Assembly: GCA_036702975.1 (NCBI GenBank)
Contig: DATNPX010000042.1
Span: 1 to 64,000, forward strand
DNA from: DATNPX01 sp036702975
Lineage (GTDB): Bacteria; Cyanobacteriota; Vampirovibrionia; Obscuribacterales; Obscuribacteraceae
DNA: 64,000 nucleotides
Reading direction: 5' to 3'
Shown here piece after piece: positions 16,280 through 24,991 of this stretch. How positions within the stretch are numbered: position 1 is the stretch's first letter; each line of letters starts with the position of its first letter. Under the pieces are notes generated by a model that saw only the letters and a list, made by a program, of their open reading frames with translations, was not told the DNA's origin and did not search any database. A program made the translations under genes and the position numbers.

Positions 16280-18214
16280 TCAGTCTTCGGTGAGCCGCTC
16301 GCTATAGCGGTACAGCTCGTGCCCCTGGGGCACAGTGACTGCTTTCCAGCTTCCGGTGACAGTACCCGACGCCATAACGTCCATTTGCTTCAATTCCTGG
16401 TAGCGTCTCAAACTTTGCAGCAAGCGCGCATAGTTTTGCTGCATCCGCACTGTCGTAGGGTGCTGCTCACCTAACTGCCGACTGCAGATTTTCAACGCTT
16501 CCACATAATAAGGTTCGGCTTGCTCCAGCTTGTTTTGCATGTGATAAAGCGTCGCCATATTCTGCAGCGCACATGCTACGTCTGGATGGTCAGGTGGAAA
16601 ATTTGCCTTATATAAGGATAAGTATCGGCTGGCATAATTTTCAGCCTCGTCATACTTGCCCTGGAAATAATTGACCTTCGCCAGGTTGTTGACTGTAGAA
16701 GCGATATGCAAGCTGGTCGCCGGCAGAACGCGTGACTTGATGATCAATGCGTCGCTATATAACGATTCTGCCCGGTCGATGTGACCGAGGCGGCAGTACA
16801 CATCTGCGAGGCGCTCTATTGAACCGACAAATCGTTGGCTCTCGCGACCGAATTTTTCGGCTTTGCGAATTACGTCAATCCACTGCCGCTCAGCGTCGGC
16901 AAACCGTCCGTCTTGAAATGTCTGTTCGGCAGCAGCCCGTGCTGCTTCCCACTCGGCATCTGCATTAACAAAGGCCGGCGGCTTGACGGGCTCAGACATC
17001 AAATCGCGCTGAGACCAGTTCAGCTCTTGCATCGCCTGAGTGACGTTGATTTTCTTTTTGCGCGCGTAGTCAAACAAAATGAAAGCGTGTTCGGCAGTCA
17101 TTCTCCCTGCTTCCATCATGGCATTACAACCGGCAGCAAGATGGAGAAAGTTTGCATCGCAAACATCAGTCATCAGCAGCATTTGCAGCATCATTTGTGC
17201 GTTATCACGCCCCAGGTGCAATGCCTTTTCGATGTCATTTTCAGTAACGAGCCCGAGCAACTTCAAAAACTCAGTGAACGAGACCTTCTTGTTATTGCCG
17301 ACCTCATTCATACGCACTTTCTGAATCGCTTGCTCGAGACTCAGATTTTCGCGGTCCATCAAAAACATGACGCGAATCGCATCTTGCTGTGAGCACTGGT
17401 TGGAAATAATCATCTCTTGCAGTTGCAATGCATTATCCAGAAGTCCGGTCGTGCAATAGTGCGAGTCGACAAGCACTTGCCCGAGTAGCTTGCCGGTGCT
17501 AACGCTCACTTCGATAGCATTACTGAGCTGCGGTTTAGTGATCGTGCCCGCGGCTATGAGCAATTCTCCAAGCAAGACAGTTCGCCGATCGGGCAATCCA
17601 TAGAAATCTCGCTCAACTGGCTGTTGAGCACCACTTGAGGTGTTGCGCCGTGAGCTGGATCTGAGGGATTTGATCGCTTGTTCGCGAGTGACACGTCCGT
17701 TACGTAACAGGGACTGCGCATTCAATGTGGCAGTCAAACCGGCTTCCGAGATCATTCCAGACAAAACTAGAGAGCGACCAAACGGCAATCCCGTTTCTTC
17801 GCTCTGCTTGAGAGCGGTATTTAGCTGTGCCTGCGATATCAATCCAGACTCAATCAACAGTTCGCCAAGTTTGTTAGCTGCCGAATCATCAGGCTTTTCG
17901 TAACCAATTTGGGCGAGCGCAGCTTCCAGATTTTCGTGTTCCCCTGCCGCTACAGCTTGCAAAGCGCGCTTGGCTAAACCCGCTTCGACGCTATTGCTCT
18001 TGAGCAACGTCTGACACTGAATTACAGCATCGAGGAGGGGCTCTTTGATGTATTGAGACAGAACCAGAACTCTGCCCAGAGCAAGACCGGTCTGGTCGAC
18101 GATTTGCAGCGCCGCCTCCAGTTTCTTACGCTCAACCAGCCCGAATTCAATCAACAGCTCGCCAAGCCGTAGGTCCTCACTGATAGCTGGTGCATCGCGA
18201 TTGCCTTCTGGCAT
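16280..18214 (-). CDS. tandem GspE-N/MshEN-like domains fused to TPR repeats
   Basis: A 644-residue cytosolic protein. Residues 12-330 contain repeated modules of the type II secretion ATPase N-terminal domain pattern: LGELLIESGLISQAQL then GLPFGRSLVLSGMIS, a spacer and ALNAQSLLRNG. At least three complete copies and a degenerate fourth are present. The C-terminal half (from about residue 430) is a TPR array with tetratricopeptide spacing of the kinesin-light-chain type (SLHIASTVNNLAKVNYFQGK, VACALQNMATLYHMQNKLEQ). No ATPase domain is present. MshEN modules in other bacteria bind cyclic di-GMP, so a signalling scaffold is possible. The frame opens at 18253, but the ATG at 18214 has GAGGA upstream and starts at the domain. 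Confidence 0.75.
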   Translation of the reverse strand: MPEGNRDAPAISEDLRLGELLIEFGLVERKKLEAALQIVDQTGLALGRVLVLSQYIKEPLLDAVIQCQTLLKSNSVEAGLAKRALQAVAAGEHENLEAALAQIGYEKPDDSAANKLGELLIESGLISQAQLNTALKQSEETGLPFGRSLVLSGMISEAGLTATLNAQSLLRNGRVTREQAIKSLRSSSRRNTSSGAQQPVERDFYGLPDRRTVLLGELLIAAGTITKPQLSNAIEVSVSTGKLLGQVLVDSHYCTTGLLDNALQLQEMIISNQCSQQDAIRVMFLMDRENLSLEQAIQKVRMNEVGNNKKVSFTEFLKLLGLVTENDIEKALHLGRDNAQMMLQMLLMTDVCDANFLHLAAGCNAMMEAGRMTAEHAFILFDYARKKKINVTQAMQELNWSQRDLMSEPVKPPAFVNADAEWEAARAAAEQTFQDGRFADAERQWIDVIRKAEKFGRESQRFVGSIERLADVYCRLGHIDRAESLYSDALIIKSRVLPATSLHIASTVNNLAKVNYFQGKYDEAENYASRYLSLYKANFPPDHPDVACALQNMATLYHMQNKLEQAEPYYVEALKICSRQLGEQHPTTVRMQQNYARLLQSLRRYQELKQMDVMASGTVTGSWKAVTVPQGHELYRYSERLTED

Positions 18215-18442
18215 TTTTCCTCTGAGGGCACAGAGTGGGATGTGGGGGAGCAAACGTCAGCCAAAATGACGTTTCAACTCAAAGATATCATTCCCTTTTA
18301 TGAGCCGCCTACCACGCCTGTTGCACGTTTCGACACCGTCCAATAAACGATTGGCTACGTTGAAGAGAACTCAAGAACTCAAAACGCAAGAATACCAGTG
18401 TTGAACGCCGCCATCGGCGACGTCGCGATTGAAACTTAGAGA

Positions 18443-18540
18443 GCGCTCGAAGGCGCTGCAATTCGTTCAAAAGCGCTGCAAATGGCTCCAGCTCGCGGTA
18501 AATCATTCCAACTCAAGGCAACTCGTTCAAAATCATCGGA
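18443..18540. repeat. degenerate tandem repeats of about 20-22 bp
   Basis: Four to five imperfect units: GCGCTGCAATTCGTTCAAAA (18453), GCGCTGCAAATGGCTCCAGC (18473), GCGGTAAATCATTCCAACTC (18495) and AGGCAACTCGTTCAAAATCA (18516). The array lies just beyond the stop of the TPR gene at 18562. Its placement parallels the array after the gene at 16280, though the unit sequence differs. The rest of 18215-18442 shows no gene. Confidence 0.5.
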
Positions 18541-18561
18541 ATCAAACGACCCACTTGCAAA

Positions 18562-19215
18562 CTACGGTCGTTGCGCGGGGTTGGATTCAAGTGTACGGAG
18601 CGCTGACATCCCTTTCTGAGTGCAGCGCAAGCACTGCATGCCCTTGTAGGGCCGACGGCAGACCTCACACAATGCCGCAGGCGCACGGGGTCCAGTGGAA
18701 CTTTGTTCCAGCATACTGTTGACGGTAGCATTATCCATTACTTTACTCATTTCAACCGCTTCTGGCGTGCGCCCTTGTTCTCGCAGTAATCTGACCAGAT
18801 GCCTGGCGCTCCATTGGGCCTCGGGAACGCCCAGCCCAAGAGTATCTTGAAAGATCATCAAAGCCTGTCGCAGCGAATGTTCCGCCTCGTCAACCTTGCC
18901 GAATTTATACAGCGCAAAAGCCAGATTGTTGTAAGCACGCCCAACTACAGGGTGATTTTCACCAAGCACACCCACTTTTTTGTGCAGAGATTCTCTGTAA
19001 AGCGGCTCAGAATCATGATGACGCCCCTGTTTGGCAAACAGATCACCAAGCCCGTCGAGACACATGCACACCATCTGAGGAGACTGCGCATCTTCCGCTT
19101 GACGAATCGCCGACCACCAGTGCTCTTCCGACTCCTCAAAGCGGCTTTGCTCAGCAGCTTGCTCCGCTAAGAGTTTGTAATGAGACCATTTTTCTCGGCA
19201 GTCTTGAGCGTCCAT
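18562..19215 (-). CDS. TPR protein with C-terminal zinc-ribbon-like cysteines
   Basis: A 217-residue soluble protein. Residues 10-140 contain three TPR-like helix pairs (EEHWWSAIRQAEDA, HDSEPLYRESLHKKVGVLGE, AYNNLAFALYKFGKVDEAEH) of the same subtype as the TPR half of the gene at 16280, so the two may be related. The tail has CEVCRRPYKGMQCLRC, a CxxC-CxxC pair suited to zinc binding. It is likely an adaptor or scaffold; partners are unknown. It is the upstream neighbour of the GspE-N/TPR gene on the same strand, separated by about 350 bases that include a repeat array. Confidence 0.7.
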   Translation of the reverse strand: MDAQDCREKWSHYKLLAEQAAEQSRFEESEEHWWSAIRQAEDAQSPQMVCMCLDGLGDLFAKQGRHHDSEPLYRESLHKKVGVLGENHPVVGRAYNNLAFALYKFGKVDEAEHSLRQALMIFQDTLGLGVPEAQWSARHLVRLLREQGRTPEAVEMSKVMDNATVNSMLEQSSTGPRAPAALCEVCRRPYKGMQCLRCTQKGMSALRTLESNPAQRP

Positions 19216-19344
19216 TTTTCTACAAGCACCAAATATGGTGATTCAGTGCAAATCGTGCATGCACTATTGGCTGGTGCAGATTCTCCGACAATCGCCAAAT
19301 TGTCCTGAATTTAGTCCTCCTTTCATCCATTATAGTGAGTCCGA

Positions 19345-19373
19345 TTGACATCCGGTAGGTTTCGGGCACAAAT
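19345..19373 (+). promoter_or_regulatory. possible promoter for the acidic hypothetical gene
   Basis: TTGACA at 19345-19350 is a perfect -35 box. The -10 candidate ACAAAT, 17 bases on, is weak. The region 19216-19387 separates divergent genes and holds nothing else recognisable. Confidence 0.35.
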
Positions 19374-19387
19374 TAGCCCAGGCTTCG

Positions 19388-20995
19388 ATGTTCGACGATC
19401 ATTCGTGTCTTTTTTTGGGGGATCTAAGCGTTTTTACTGGACTGGTCAGGGGCAATTGGGTATATTGCAAACGGGTAAGCGACTGGCTAACCTCAATCGG
19501 AAGATCGACAGTTTCTGGGACTAACAGTCGAAAAATGCAAGACGGCGAAAACTCTACACCTGAAGGTGAGAAAGAGTCTGACTCTATCAATCCGGGTCAA
19601 GATTCTGAGTATGCTGTCGCGGCAAGTTCGGAAGAAACAGACCCGAAAAAGGTTTACGACTACTATCACCAGCACTTCGGCGTAGCACTGGCCGGGGGAA
19701 GTGATGAAGTTCGCAATGCCGAAGCCAGCAATCGTGCAGCATATGCTGCCAGGACCGAAGTTGCTGATAAACAAACTCACAAAAGTGAGTCATGGAATGC
19801 GCTGAAGAGCTTAATCAGATACCAGACCTCGACCGCGGGTGCGGCCGCTCGCCCGATCAGTGACACCATTTCTGGAGACAGCTTCGAGGCTCAATGGTTC
19901 GGCAAAACTTCAGAGAGTTCAGGCGCCGCGATCAAGACGACAGATTTGAATCTTCCGCTCGATGCAGTCAGCAACAGCGAAGATTCACCGAACTCAATCG
20001 AACCACAGGAGGTGGACGGAGTTCGCCTCAAATGGACTCCGATTGTAGACAACGTACCGGATAGACCGCGACAGGTCGAAGAGTCAGAAGAATCTCTAGA
20101 GATTGAAGAAACTGTTGCACGCAGGCCAGCTCAGCGACCTCAAACCGCTGCAGACATGACTTACGAGGAAGCACTTGCCGCGACGGCGCGGGGTGAAAAG
20201 CTCGGTGAAAGCTTAGCTGAAGACTGCCCCGAAGCCGAAGCAACTTTGATTAATGCTCAAGAAGCACCGGATGCCCAAGAAGCGCGGGATAGTGACGATG
20301 TTAATCAGAGTGAAGATCAAAACATCGAGACTGTGGGCACCAAATCCAATACCAGTTCTGGCTCTGTCGTTGACGATATTGATGACCTGCTGGAGCCAAC
20401 CACCACACTTTCAGACAAAAATGGATCAAACGAGCCCAACGCCGCTGAAGCAAGAAGCAAATTCGGTTCGATGAACGCATTTGCGAAATTGCAGCAGCGC
20501 ACCAAAGAACAAGTCGAGACAAAAGAAGAACAGTCAATAACAGGCGACATACCGGAAGAAGTGCAGTCCGAAGTGCAAGCTGGAAACTGGGACACTAAAA
20601 CCAGTCACGACGACGCGAAACCAGATGGCGCAACAGTTATGAATCAATGGTGCTCTACGAGCACTGGCGATTCACAACCAGCAATTTCGCTCGCCGACCT
20701 CGATAACATTCCCACCCCCAACATCATGAAAGAAGGTCCGCCGCAGCCCAAGCCATTTTCGTTGTCAACGCCCAAGGCGGGGGGCACCGGCGAATTAACT
20801 CGACCGACACCAGAAGCGGTGCACCAGGCCAATCGGGCATCTTGGCTGAAGGCAGCTTCAGAATATTCCTCGTCGGTAATCAAGGCTGTAACAGACCAGA
20901 TGAAAATGCTGAGTTCAAAGCCCAAAAAGGCAACTCCAGAAAGCCCAGAATTCAACACTGCTGAGCTTCCAGAGCCACCTGAAGGCAATTCATAA
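19388..20995 (+). CDS. acidic low-complexity hypothetical protein
   Basis: A 535-residue frame rich in Glu, Asp, Ser and Thr, with no signal peptide after the preferred start and no membrane segment. Two patches look ordered: KVYDYYHQHFGVALAGGSDE near residue 90, and ESWNALKSLIRY with the region after it. The rest resembles a disordered linker, and the tail has SSSVIKAVTDQMKMLS. The first 49 residues from the ATG at 19388 have a different, Cys/Trp-rich composition, so translation may really begin at the ATG at 19535 (MQDGENSTPEGEKE). Neither start has a convincing ribosome-binding site. No family was recognised. Confidence 0.6.
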   Translation: MFDDHSCLFLGDLSVFTGLVRGNWVYCKRVSDWLTSIGRSTVSGTNSRKMQDGENSTPEGEKESDSINPGQDSEYAVAASSEETDPKKVYDYYHQHFGVALAGGSDEVRNAEASNRAAYAARTEVADKQTHKSESWNALKSLIRYQTSTAGAAARPISDTISGDSFEAQWFGKTSESSGAAIKTTDLNLPLDAVSNSEDSPNSIEPQEVDGVRLKWTPIVDNVPDRPRQVEESEESLEIEETVARRPAQRPQTAADMTYEEALAATARGEKLGESLAEDCPEAEATLINAQEAPDAQEARDSDDVNQSEDQNIETVGTKSNTSSGSVVDDIDDLLEPTTTLSDKNGSNEPNAAEARSKFGSMNAFAKLQQRTKEQVETKEEQSITGDIPEEVQSEVQAGNWDTKTSHDDAKPDGATVMNQWCSTSTGDSQPAISLADLDNIPTPNIMKEGPPQPKPFSLSTPKAGGTGELTRPTPEAVHQANRASWLKAASEYSSSVIKAVTDQMKMLSSKPKKATPESPEFNTAELPEPPEGNS

Positions 20996-21056
20996 ATGTA
21001 GTACAAAAGTCTGCTATTCTATTGGACCTCAAAATCACATTGAGGGAAAAATACCA

Positions 21057-21626
21057 ATGGAGATTAGTATGCGTCGTCTATTCGAAAACAAAAAGCCAAT
21101 TTTATTGGCAATCACAATCGCGTCAATGTGCAGCCAGGCATCATTCGCGAAAGATGAAACTACTGGCGGCAAAATGTCGACGGCGAGTACACAAGACATC
21201 ATCAACACTCTGCGCGAGCGCGGCAGCTTCCACAAAATGCTCGAGCAGCTGAGCCTCGCCTTCGATCTGGACAATACGCTCAAGGGGAAAGGTCCATTCA
21301 CCGTATTTGCAGCTGACGATAAAGCCTGGGGAAAAATCAACCAGGCAGATCAAGACACCTTGTTCAACAATAAGAACAAGATGGCCCAGGTCTTGAAATA
21401 TGAAATTATCCCAAATGCAAAATTGGATGCCAAAGCGCTTTCAGCCATGTCCTCCGTCAAGTCGATGGAAGGTCACGAAATCAAACTAACCACTAAAGAC
21501 GACAAGGACGCAAAGATTGCCGGTCTTTATGCAGATAAAGCACATGTCAAGAAAGCTGACATTATGTGCAGCAACGGTATCATTCACATCGTTGACCAGC
21601 CACTGATGCCGCAACTGGCTAAATAA
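21057..21626 (+). CDS. secreted fasciclin (FAS1) domain protein
   Basis: A signal peptide (ILLAITIASMCSQASFA) is followed by one FAS1 domain covering residues 45-187. Both conserved boxes are present: H1-like GPFTVFAADDKAWGKI and H2-like CSNGIIHIVDQPLMP, with the YEIIPNAKLDA segment between (the usual YHVVPG site). FAS1 proteins mediate adhesion or matrix association outside the cell. GAGGG lies ten bases before the first ATG; a second ATG at 21069 has GGAG six bases before it, so the true start may be 21069. The gene is apparently monocistronic, with a hairpin after it. Confidence 0.88.
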   Translation: MEISMRRLFENKKPILLAITIASMCSQASFAKDETTGGKMSTASTQDIINTLRERGSFHKMLEQLSLAFDLDNTLKGKGPFTVFAADDKAWGKINQADQDTLFNNKNKMAQVLKYEIIPNAKLDAKALSAMSSVKSMEGHEIKLTTKDDKDAKIAGLYADKAHVKKADIMCSNGIIHIVDQPLMPQLAK

Positions 21627-21648
21627 GCGAAACGTAGCTGACTTTAGA

Positions 21649-21677
21649 GCGAGCAACCGGCGGCAGGTTGCTCGTTT
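21649..21677 (+). terminator. probable terminator after the fasciclin gene
   Basis: GCGAGCAACC pairs with GGTTGCTCG around a seven-base loop about 25 bases after the stop. Only a short GTTT follows, so it is a weak intrinsic terminator at best. An alternative pairing of GCGAAACG near 21629 with CGTTTCGC near 21673 is possible. Confidence 0.5.
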
Positions 21678-21739
21678 CGCTACGAAATGCGAGTGCGTAC
21701 AGAAACATGAGTTATTCCTTGCCGAAGCATGAAACTTCC

Positions 21740-22027
21740 CTATGCATTTGCCACCGCGACGAGGCAAATGAATATCACGGTAGAGATTACGCCCAATGTC
21801 GGAGCATTTTTGCGTCCTACCAGATGTACCAATCCAAAGAACAATGCAAGCCCGATCACCTTGCAAAGAATTGTAGTTGCGACAGCATCAGGAGCTACTT
21901 TTAGAGTCAATGTTCCCCAACGCAACCAATCACCTAAACAAAATCCACAGAAAAGGTACACAACCTGCCACATCATGACTCTTATGCTTTTCTGACCGCA
22001 CTTTTGTTTTTCTACAATTTCCGCCAT
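21740..22027 (-). CDS. small polytopic membrane protein
   Basis: A 95-residue hydrophobic protein with about three predicted membrane helices (VVYLFCGFCLGDWL, ATTILCKVIGLALFFGLVHL and LGVISTVIFICLVAVANA) and a short basic N-terminus. GAGAGGG lies about nine bases before the ATG. No family was recognised. It may be transcribed away from the fasciclin gene, with which it converges. Confidence 0.5.
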   Translation of the reverse strand: MAEIVEKQKCGQKSIRVMMWQVVYLFCGFCLGDWLRWGTLTLKVAPDAVATTILCKVIGLALFFGLVHLVGRKNAPTLGVISTVIFICLVAVANA

Positions 22028-22139
22028 TGTCGCGGCGCCCTCTCAAAGTTGACACCTATATACCCTGAGAGACAGGCGACGAACCGCGCTCGCCGCGGAG
22101 GCTGCTATGACCGGTAAAGCTCAATTGACGGAAAAAAAA

Positions 22140-23459
22140 CTACTTTCCCCAGGTGAAGAATAAAGCCACAGCCGCAGCGGTCATCGCTGCTGTCGACGCC
22201 CATCCCAGAATATTCGTCACGCGTCCATTGACCTTATCGCCCATAATTTCTTTGTTGTTGACCACAAGCATGATCAAGACAAGGAGCGGTGGTGCCACCA
22301 GCCCATTGATCACTGCAGACCAGAACAGGGCGGATATCGCATTCATTCCAAAGAAGTTCATAGCCATGCCGAAAATCGTTGAGATCGCGATCACGGCATA
22401 GAACTGGCGCGCCCGATGTGGTTTTTCGTCCAGTCCGTAGCGCCATCCGAATGCCTCGGAAAGAGCATAAGCAGCAGACCCTGTTAAAATCGGAATGGCG
22501 AGCAAACCCGTACCTATCAAACCCAGGGCAAGCAGCAACTCAGAGAATTTGCCGGCGACTGGTACCAGTGCTTTGGCCGCATCGGTTGCAGTGGCGATGT
22601 GTGTCATTCCGTGCGCGTGCAGCGTAGCGGCGCAGGTGAAGATGATGAAGTACATTACAGTGTTCGACAAAATCATCCCGGCGTTGACGTCCAGAGCAGC
22701 CACTTTGAGTTCCTCGTCAGTGGCACCACGACGCTGCCAGAGCGCTCTCTTACCTTCGATTTTATCCTCTTCGACTTGCTGACTGGCTTGCCAGAAAAAG
22801 AGGTATGGAGATATCGTCGTGCCAAGTATCGCAACTAAAGTAGAAACGAATTCCGCGGTCGGTTTGAAGGTCGGAATGAACGTTGCCTTCATCACTTCCG
22901 CGAAATCCACATGCACGAAAAAGGCGGTGGCAATGTAGGCAAACAAAACAACGGTCAGCCACTTAAATACGTTTGCTATCAGCTGATAAGAGCCAAGGAT
23001 CTGCACCACGAGAATTCCGATTGACACGAGAAGAATGGTCGGCATAGTCGGAACTGGATGCAGCAGTTGAACGGCGGCAGCAATCGCTCCAATGTCGGCA
23101 CCGACGTTGAGCGTATTGGCTATGAACAGCGCCAGAACGGCCAGATACAAAAGCGGTCGTGGGTAGTTTTTTCGCAGCACACCAGCCAGCCCCTGCCCGG
23201 TTACCATGCCGATTTTGGCACAGCTGTATTGAACAGCCGATATCATCGGCAATGTCACCAACGCCAACCATAAAGTCGAAAATCCAAGCGAAGCCCCAGC
23301 GACGGAATACGTGCCGATGCCTGACGGGTCATCGTCGGACGCTCCTGTAATCAAGCCGGGACCCAGAACCTGGAAAAACCGTTTGATGGGATTTTTTTCC
23401 TCCAACGCCTTCTGGCGCGGAGTCAATTCATTGGTATCTTGGTCGGCAGTTGCGTTCAT
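22140..23459 (-). CDS. Nramp-family divalent metal transporter (variant motifs)
   Basis: A 439-residue, roughly 11-helix membrane protein of the Nramp/COG1914 family. TM1 carries GASDDDPSGIGTYS, and TM6 carries TTISPYLFFWQASQQVEED. Classical manganese/iron Nramps have DPGN in TM1 and a metal-binding Met in an MPH motif in TM6. Here the TM1 site keeps the Asp-Pro, but TM6 reads SPYLFF, so the soft-metal methionine is absent. That suggests a different ion preference, possibly magnesium or another hard ion, as in Nramp-related magnesium transporters. No metal-sensing riboswitch was recognised upstream. Confidence 0.88.
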   Translation of the reverse strand: MNATADQDTNELTPRQKALEEKNPIKRFFQVLGPGLITGASDDDPSGIGTYSVAGASLGFSTLWLALVTLPMISAVQYSCAKIGMVTGQGLAGVLRKNYPRPLLYLAVLALFIANTLNVGADIGAIAAAVQLLHPVPTMPTILLVSIGILVVQILGSYQLIANVFKWLTVVLFAYIATAFFVHVDFAEVMKATFIPTFKPTAEFVSTLVAILGTTISPYLFFWQASQQVEEDKIEGKRALWQRRGATDEELKVAALDVNAGMILSNTVMYFIIFTCAATLHAHGMTHIATATDAAKALVPVAGKFSELLLALGLIGTGLLAIPILTGSAAYALSEAFGWRYGLDEKPHRARQFYAVIAISTIFGMAMNFFGMNAISALFWSAVINGLVAPPLLVLIMLVVNNKEIMGDKVNGRVTNILGWASTAAMTAAAVALFFTWGK

Positions 23460-23865
23460 ATGACTGTCTCTGAGGTTTTACCCTGTATAGCGAGGCACCG
23501 GCGAATTCGGTAAACGGCTACTGGGCAAGAGTTTGGGGATTACTTGACAGAATCTTGATAAAGCAGACTGAAAGAAAACCGGAAAGGTTCCCCGGTTGTG
23601 CACTTGCGGGGATGAACGGCATCAACATCGACCCAGAAGGCTTGCTCATCTCATATATAGGAACGACGGGCCTGAAAACCTATACACCATTTCGTTAACG
23701 CGCAAAGGTCATTACGCCCCTGGCTGTGATTCGGTACTATCTAAGTACAACCAACGGGTTGGGCGAAACAAATAGAGCACTTGAATCGACGGCGTCGGCT
23801 GAAAGCCGAAAACGCCCGACTCAACGCGCGGTTGAACACATCAAGTTTAAAAAGGAAGAACGCCA
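23460..23865. other. 406-base intergenic region with local hairpins
   Basis: Lies between the divergent Nramp gene and the 45-residue protein gene. Near its right end a hairpin at 23791-23816 pairs GGCGT and CGGCT with AGCCG and ACGCC (AAA bulge), and a smaller CCAA/TTGG stem lies at 23751-23762. An isolated TTGACA near 23544 lacks a good -10. The region could be a structured leader for the small gene, but no known RNA family was recognised. Confidence 0.4.
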
Positions 23866-24003
23866 ATGAGAAACCGTAATCAAAAGGGTGAAATGAGCGA
23901 TATCGGAATGGCAGTCCTATCCATGGTCGCGACATTCGGATTTTTCACAGTAGCCCTTTTGGGCGGTTGCTCTGCTCTGCTGAGATGTATGGTTGGATAT
24001 TGA
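23866..24003 (+). CDS. 45-residue single-pass membrane peptide
   Basis: Begins MRNRNQKGEMSDIGMAVLSM, continues with one hydrophobic segment (VATFGFFTVALLGG) and ends CMVGY. AAGGAAG lies seven bases before the ATG, an excellent ribosome-binding site. The LLGGC stretch is a loose lipobox, but cleavage there would leave only about ten residues, so a membrane peptide with a basic cytosolic start is more likely. It has no recognisable relatives and no co-transcribed neighbour. Confidence 0.55.
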   Translation: MRNRNQKGEMSDIGMAVLSMVATFGFFTVALLGGCSALLRCMVGY

Positions 24004-24282
24004 TAGGCACCACCCAGAGTGCCGAGTGCAAGTGAGAAACTTATAACTTCATTCACTTGGCGTCGTCGGTACCACCATAAATGGTGCACGAGGTTTGGCA
24101 GGAAAACGATCGTATGCCGCACTGAATATGGTGCGGCACAAGTTTACAAGAAGATACATTTGGTTAGCTTTCGAACTGAAAAAATTTGAGAATGCCATCG
24201 ACCTTACAGGTGGTGGCACAAAATTCCGTTGCAAAAACCCCAAAATTGTCGCTATCATGTTGACGAGAAAGGGGGGGACACC

Positions 24283-24885
24283 GTGAGCAATTCAGAAGCT
24301 ATAAACCACGACTTACTAAGTTCGGCGTCTCAACATAACGATGCTCTCGATACAGAAGGGCTCGAACACATATTCCGCTGGGCATCAGACATGGTGGCGG
24401 AGGGCGAAGATGCGCGGGTAAAACTGGCCAGAGAAAGACGAGTTCGCAGACAAGTTCTCGAAGTCGTTCAGAAGGCCCGCGAGCAAAAAGTTCTTAAGGA
24501 GGCTAATGATGAACTGGCCTATTTGCAACGTCGCGTAATTGCGCTCTTGCAAAAGATGCAGGAAGTGACGGAAGAAAATTCGTTGCTCCGCCAGATTACC
24601 ATCAGTCAGTACTATGCATTGGACCGCATTCCTGTATTAGAGGAAGAGGTTAAGAGTCTGCGCGGCATGGATTACGAGCGCGAAGCGGCCGTCGCTGAAC
24701 GCCGATATCTCATGGATGCTCTGGCAAAACTGAAAGCTGACAGAGACTTTCTCGACGAATTGTTGACCGCCGCCGAAGAAGAAAATGCGCGGGTGGCTCG
24801 ACTCTTATCAACAGCACGTGCCGAAATTGCGGAATTGAAAGAACGCAAATGGTGGCACAGCTTTTACAGAATTTTCAGACCGTAA
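24283..24885 (+). CDS. coiled-coil protein
   Basis: A soluble protein of about 200 residues that is almost entirely helical. Residues 40-180 form heptad-rich coiled coil (ANDELAYLQRRVIALLQKMQ, EVTEENSLLRQITIS, LLTAAEEENARVARLLSTAR). The C-terminus is a short aromatic/basic patch, KWWHSFYRIFRP, which could bind membrane or a partner. An in-frame ATG lies at 24229, but the GTG at 24283 follows AAAGGGGGGG and is the better start. No family was recognised. A strong terminator follows. Confidence 0.7.
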   Translation: MSNSEAINHDLLSSASQHNDALDTEGLEHIFRWASDMVAEGEDARVKLARERRVRRQVLEVVQKAREQKVLKEANDELAYLQRRVIALLQKMQEVTEENSLLRQITISQYYALDRIPVLEEEVKSLRGMDYEREAAVAERRYLMDALAKLKADRDFLDELLTAAEEENARVARLLSTARAEIAELKERKWWHSFYRIFRP

Positions 24886-24924
24886 ACTGACGGGCACTTG
24901 CTAGTTCAGAAAACCTAACCAATT

Positions 24925-24956
24925 AAAGGACGCTGTAAAAGGCGTCCTTTTGTTTT
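24925..24956 (+). terminator. Rho-independent terminator
   Basis: AAAGGACGC pairs perfectly with GCGTCCTTT across an eight-base loop, followed by TGTTTT. It sits 40 bases after the coiled-coil gene. Because the stem begins with AAAGG, the opposite strand also gives a T-rich 3' side, so it may stop transcription of the converging rarA as well. Confidence 0.88.
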
Positions 24957-24991
24957 GACAGAACCTGGCGTCCCTGTTCGTTCAAACCGTA

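Noticed and set aside
22107..22163. 18-codon frame MTGKAQLTEKKLLSPGEE with GGAG upstream
   Set aside because: It runs antisense into the 3' end of the Nramp gene, has no downstream partner to regulate, and is short enough to arise by chance.
23764..23874. Coiled-coil-like plus-strand reading (LNRRRRLKAENARLNARL) just before the 45-residue gene
   Set aside because: Striking sequence, but the frame has no ATG or GTG start and no ribosome-binding site, and it overlaps a stable hairpin. It is probably a by-product of that hairpin.
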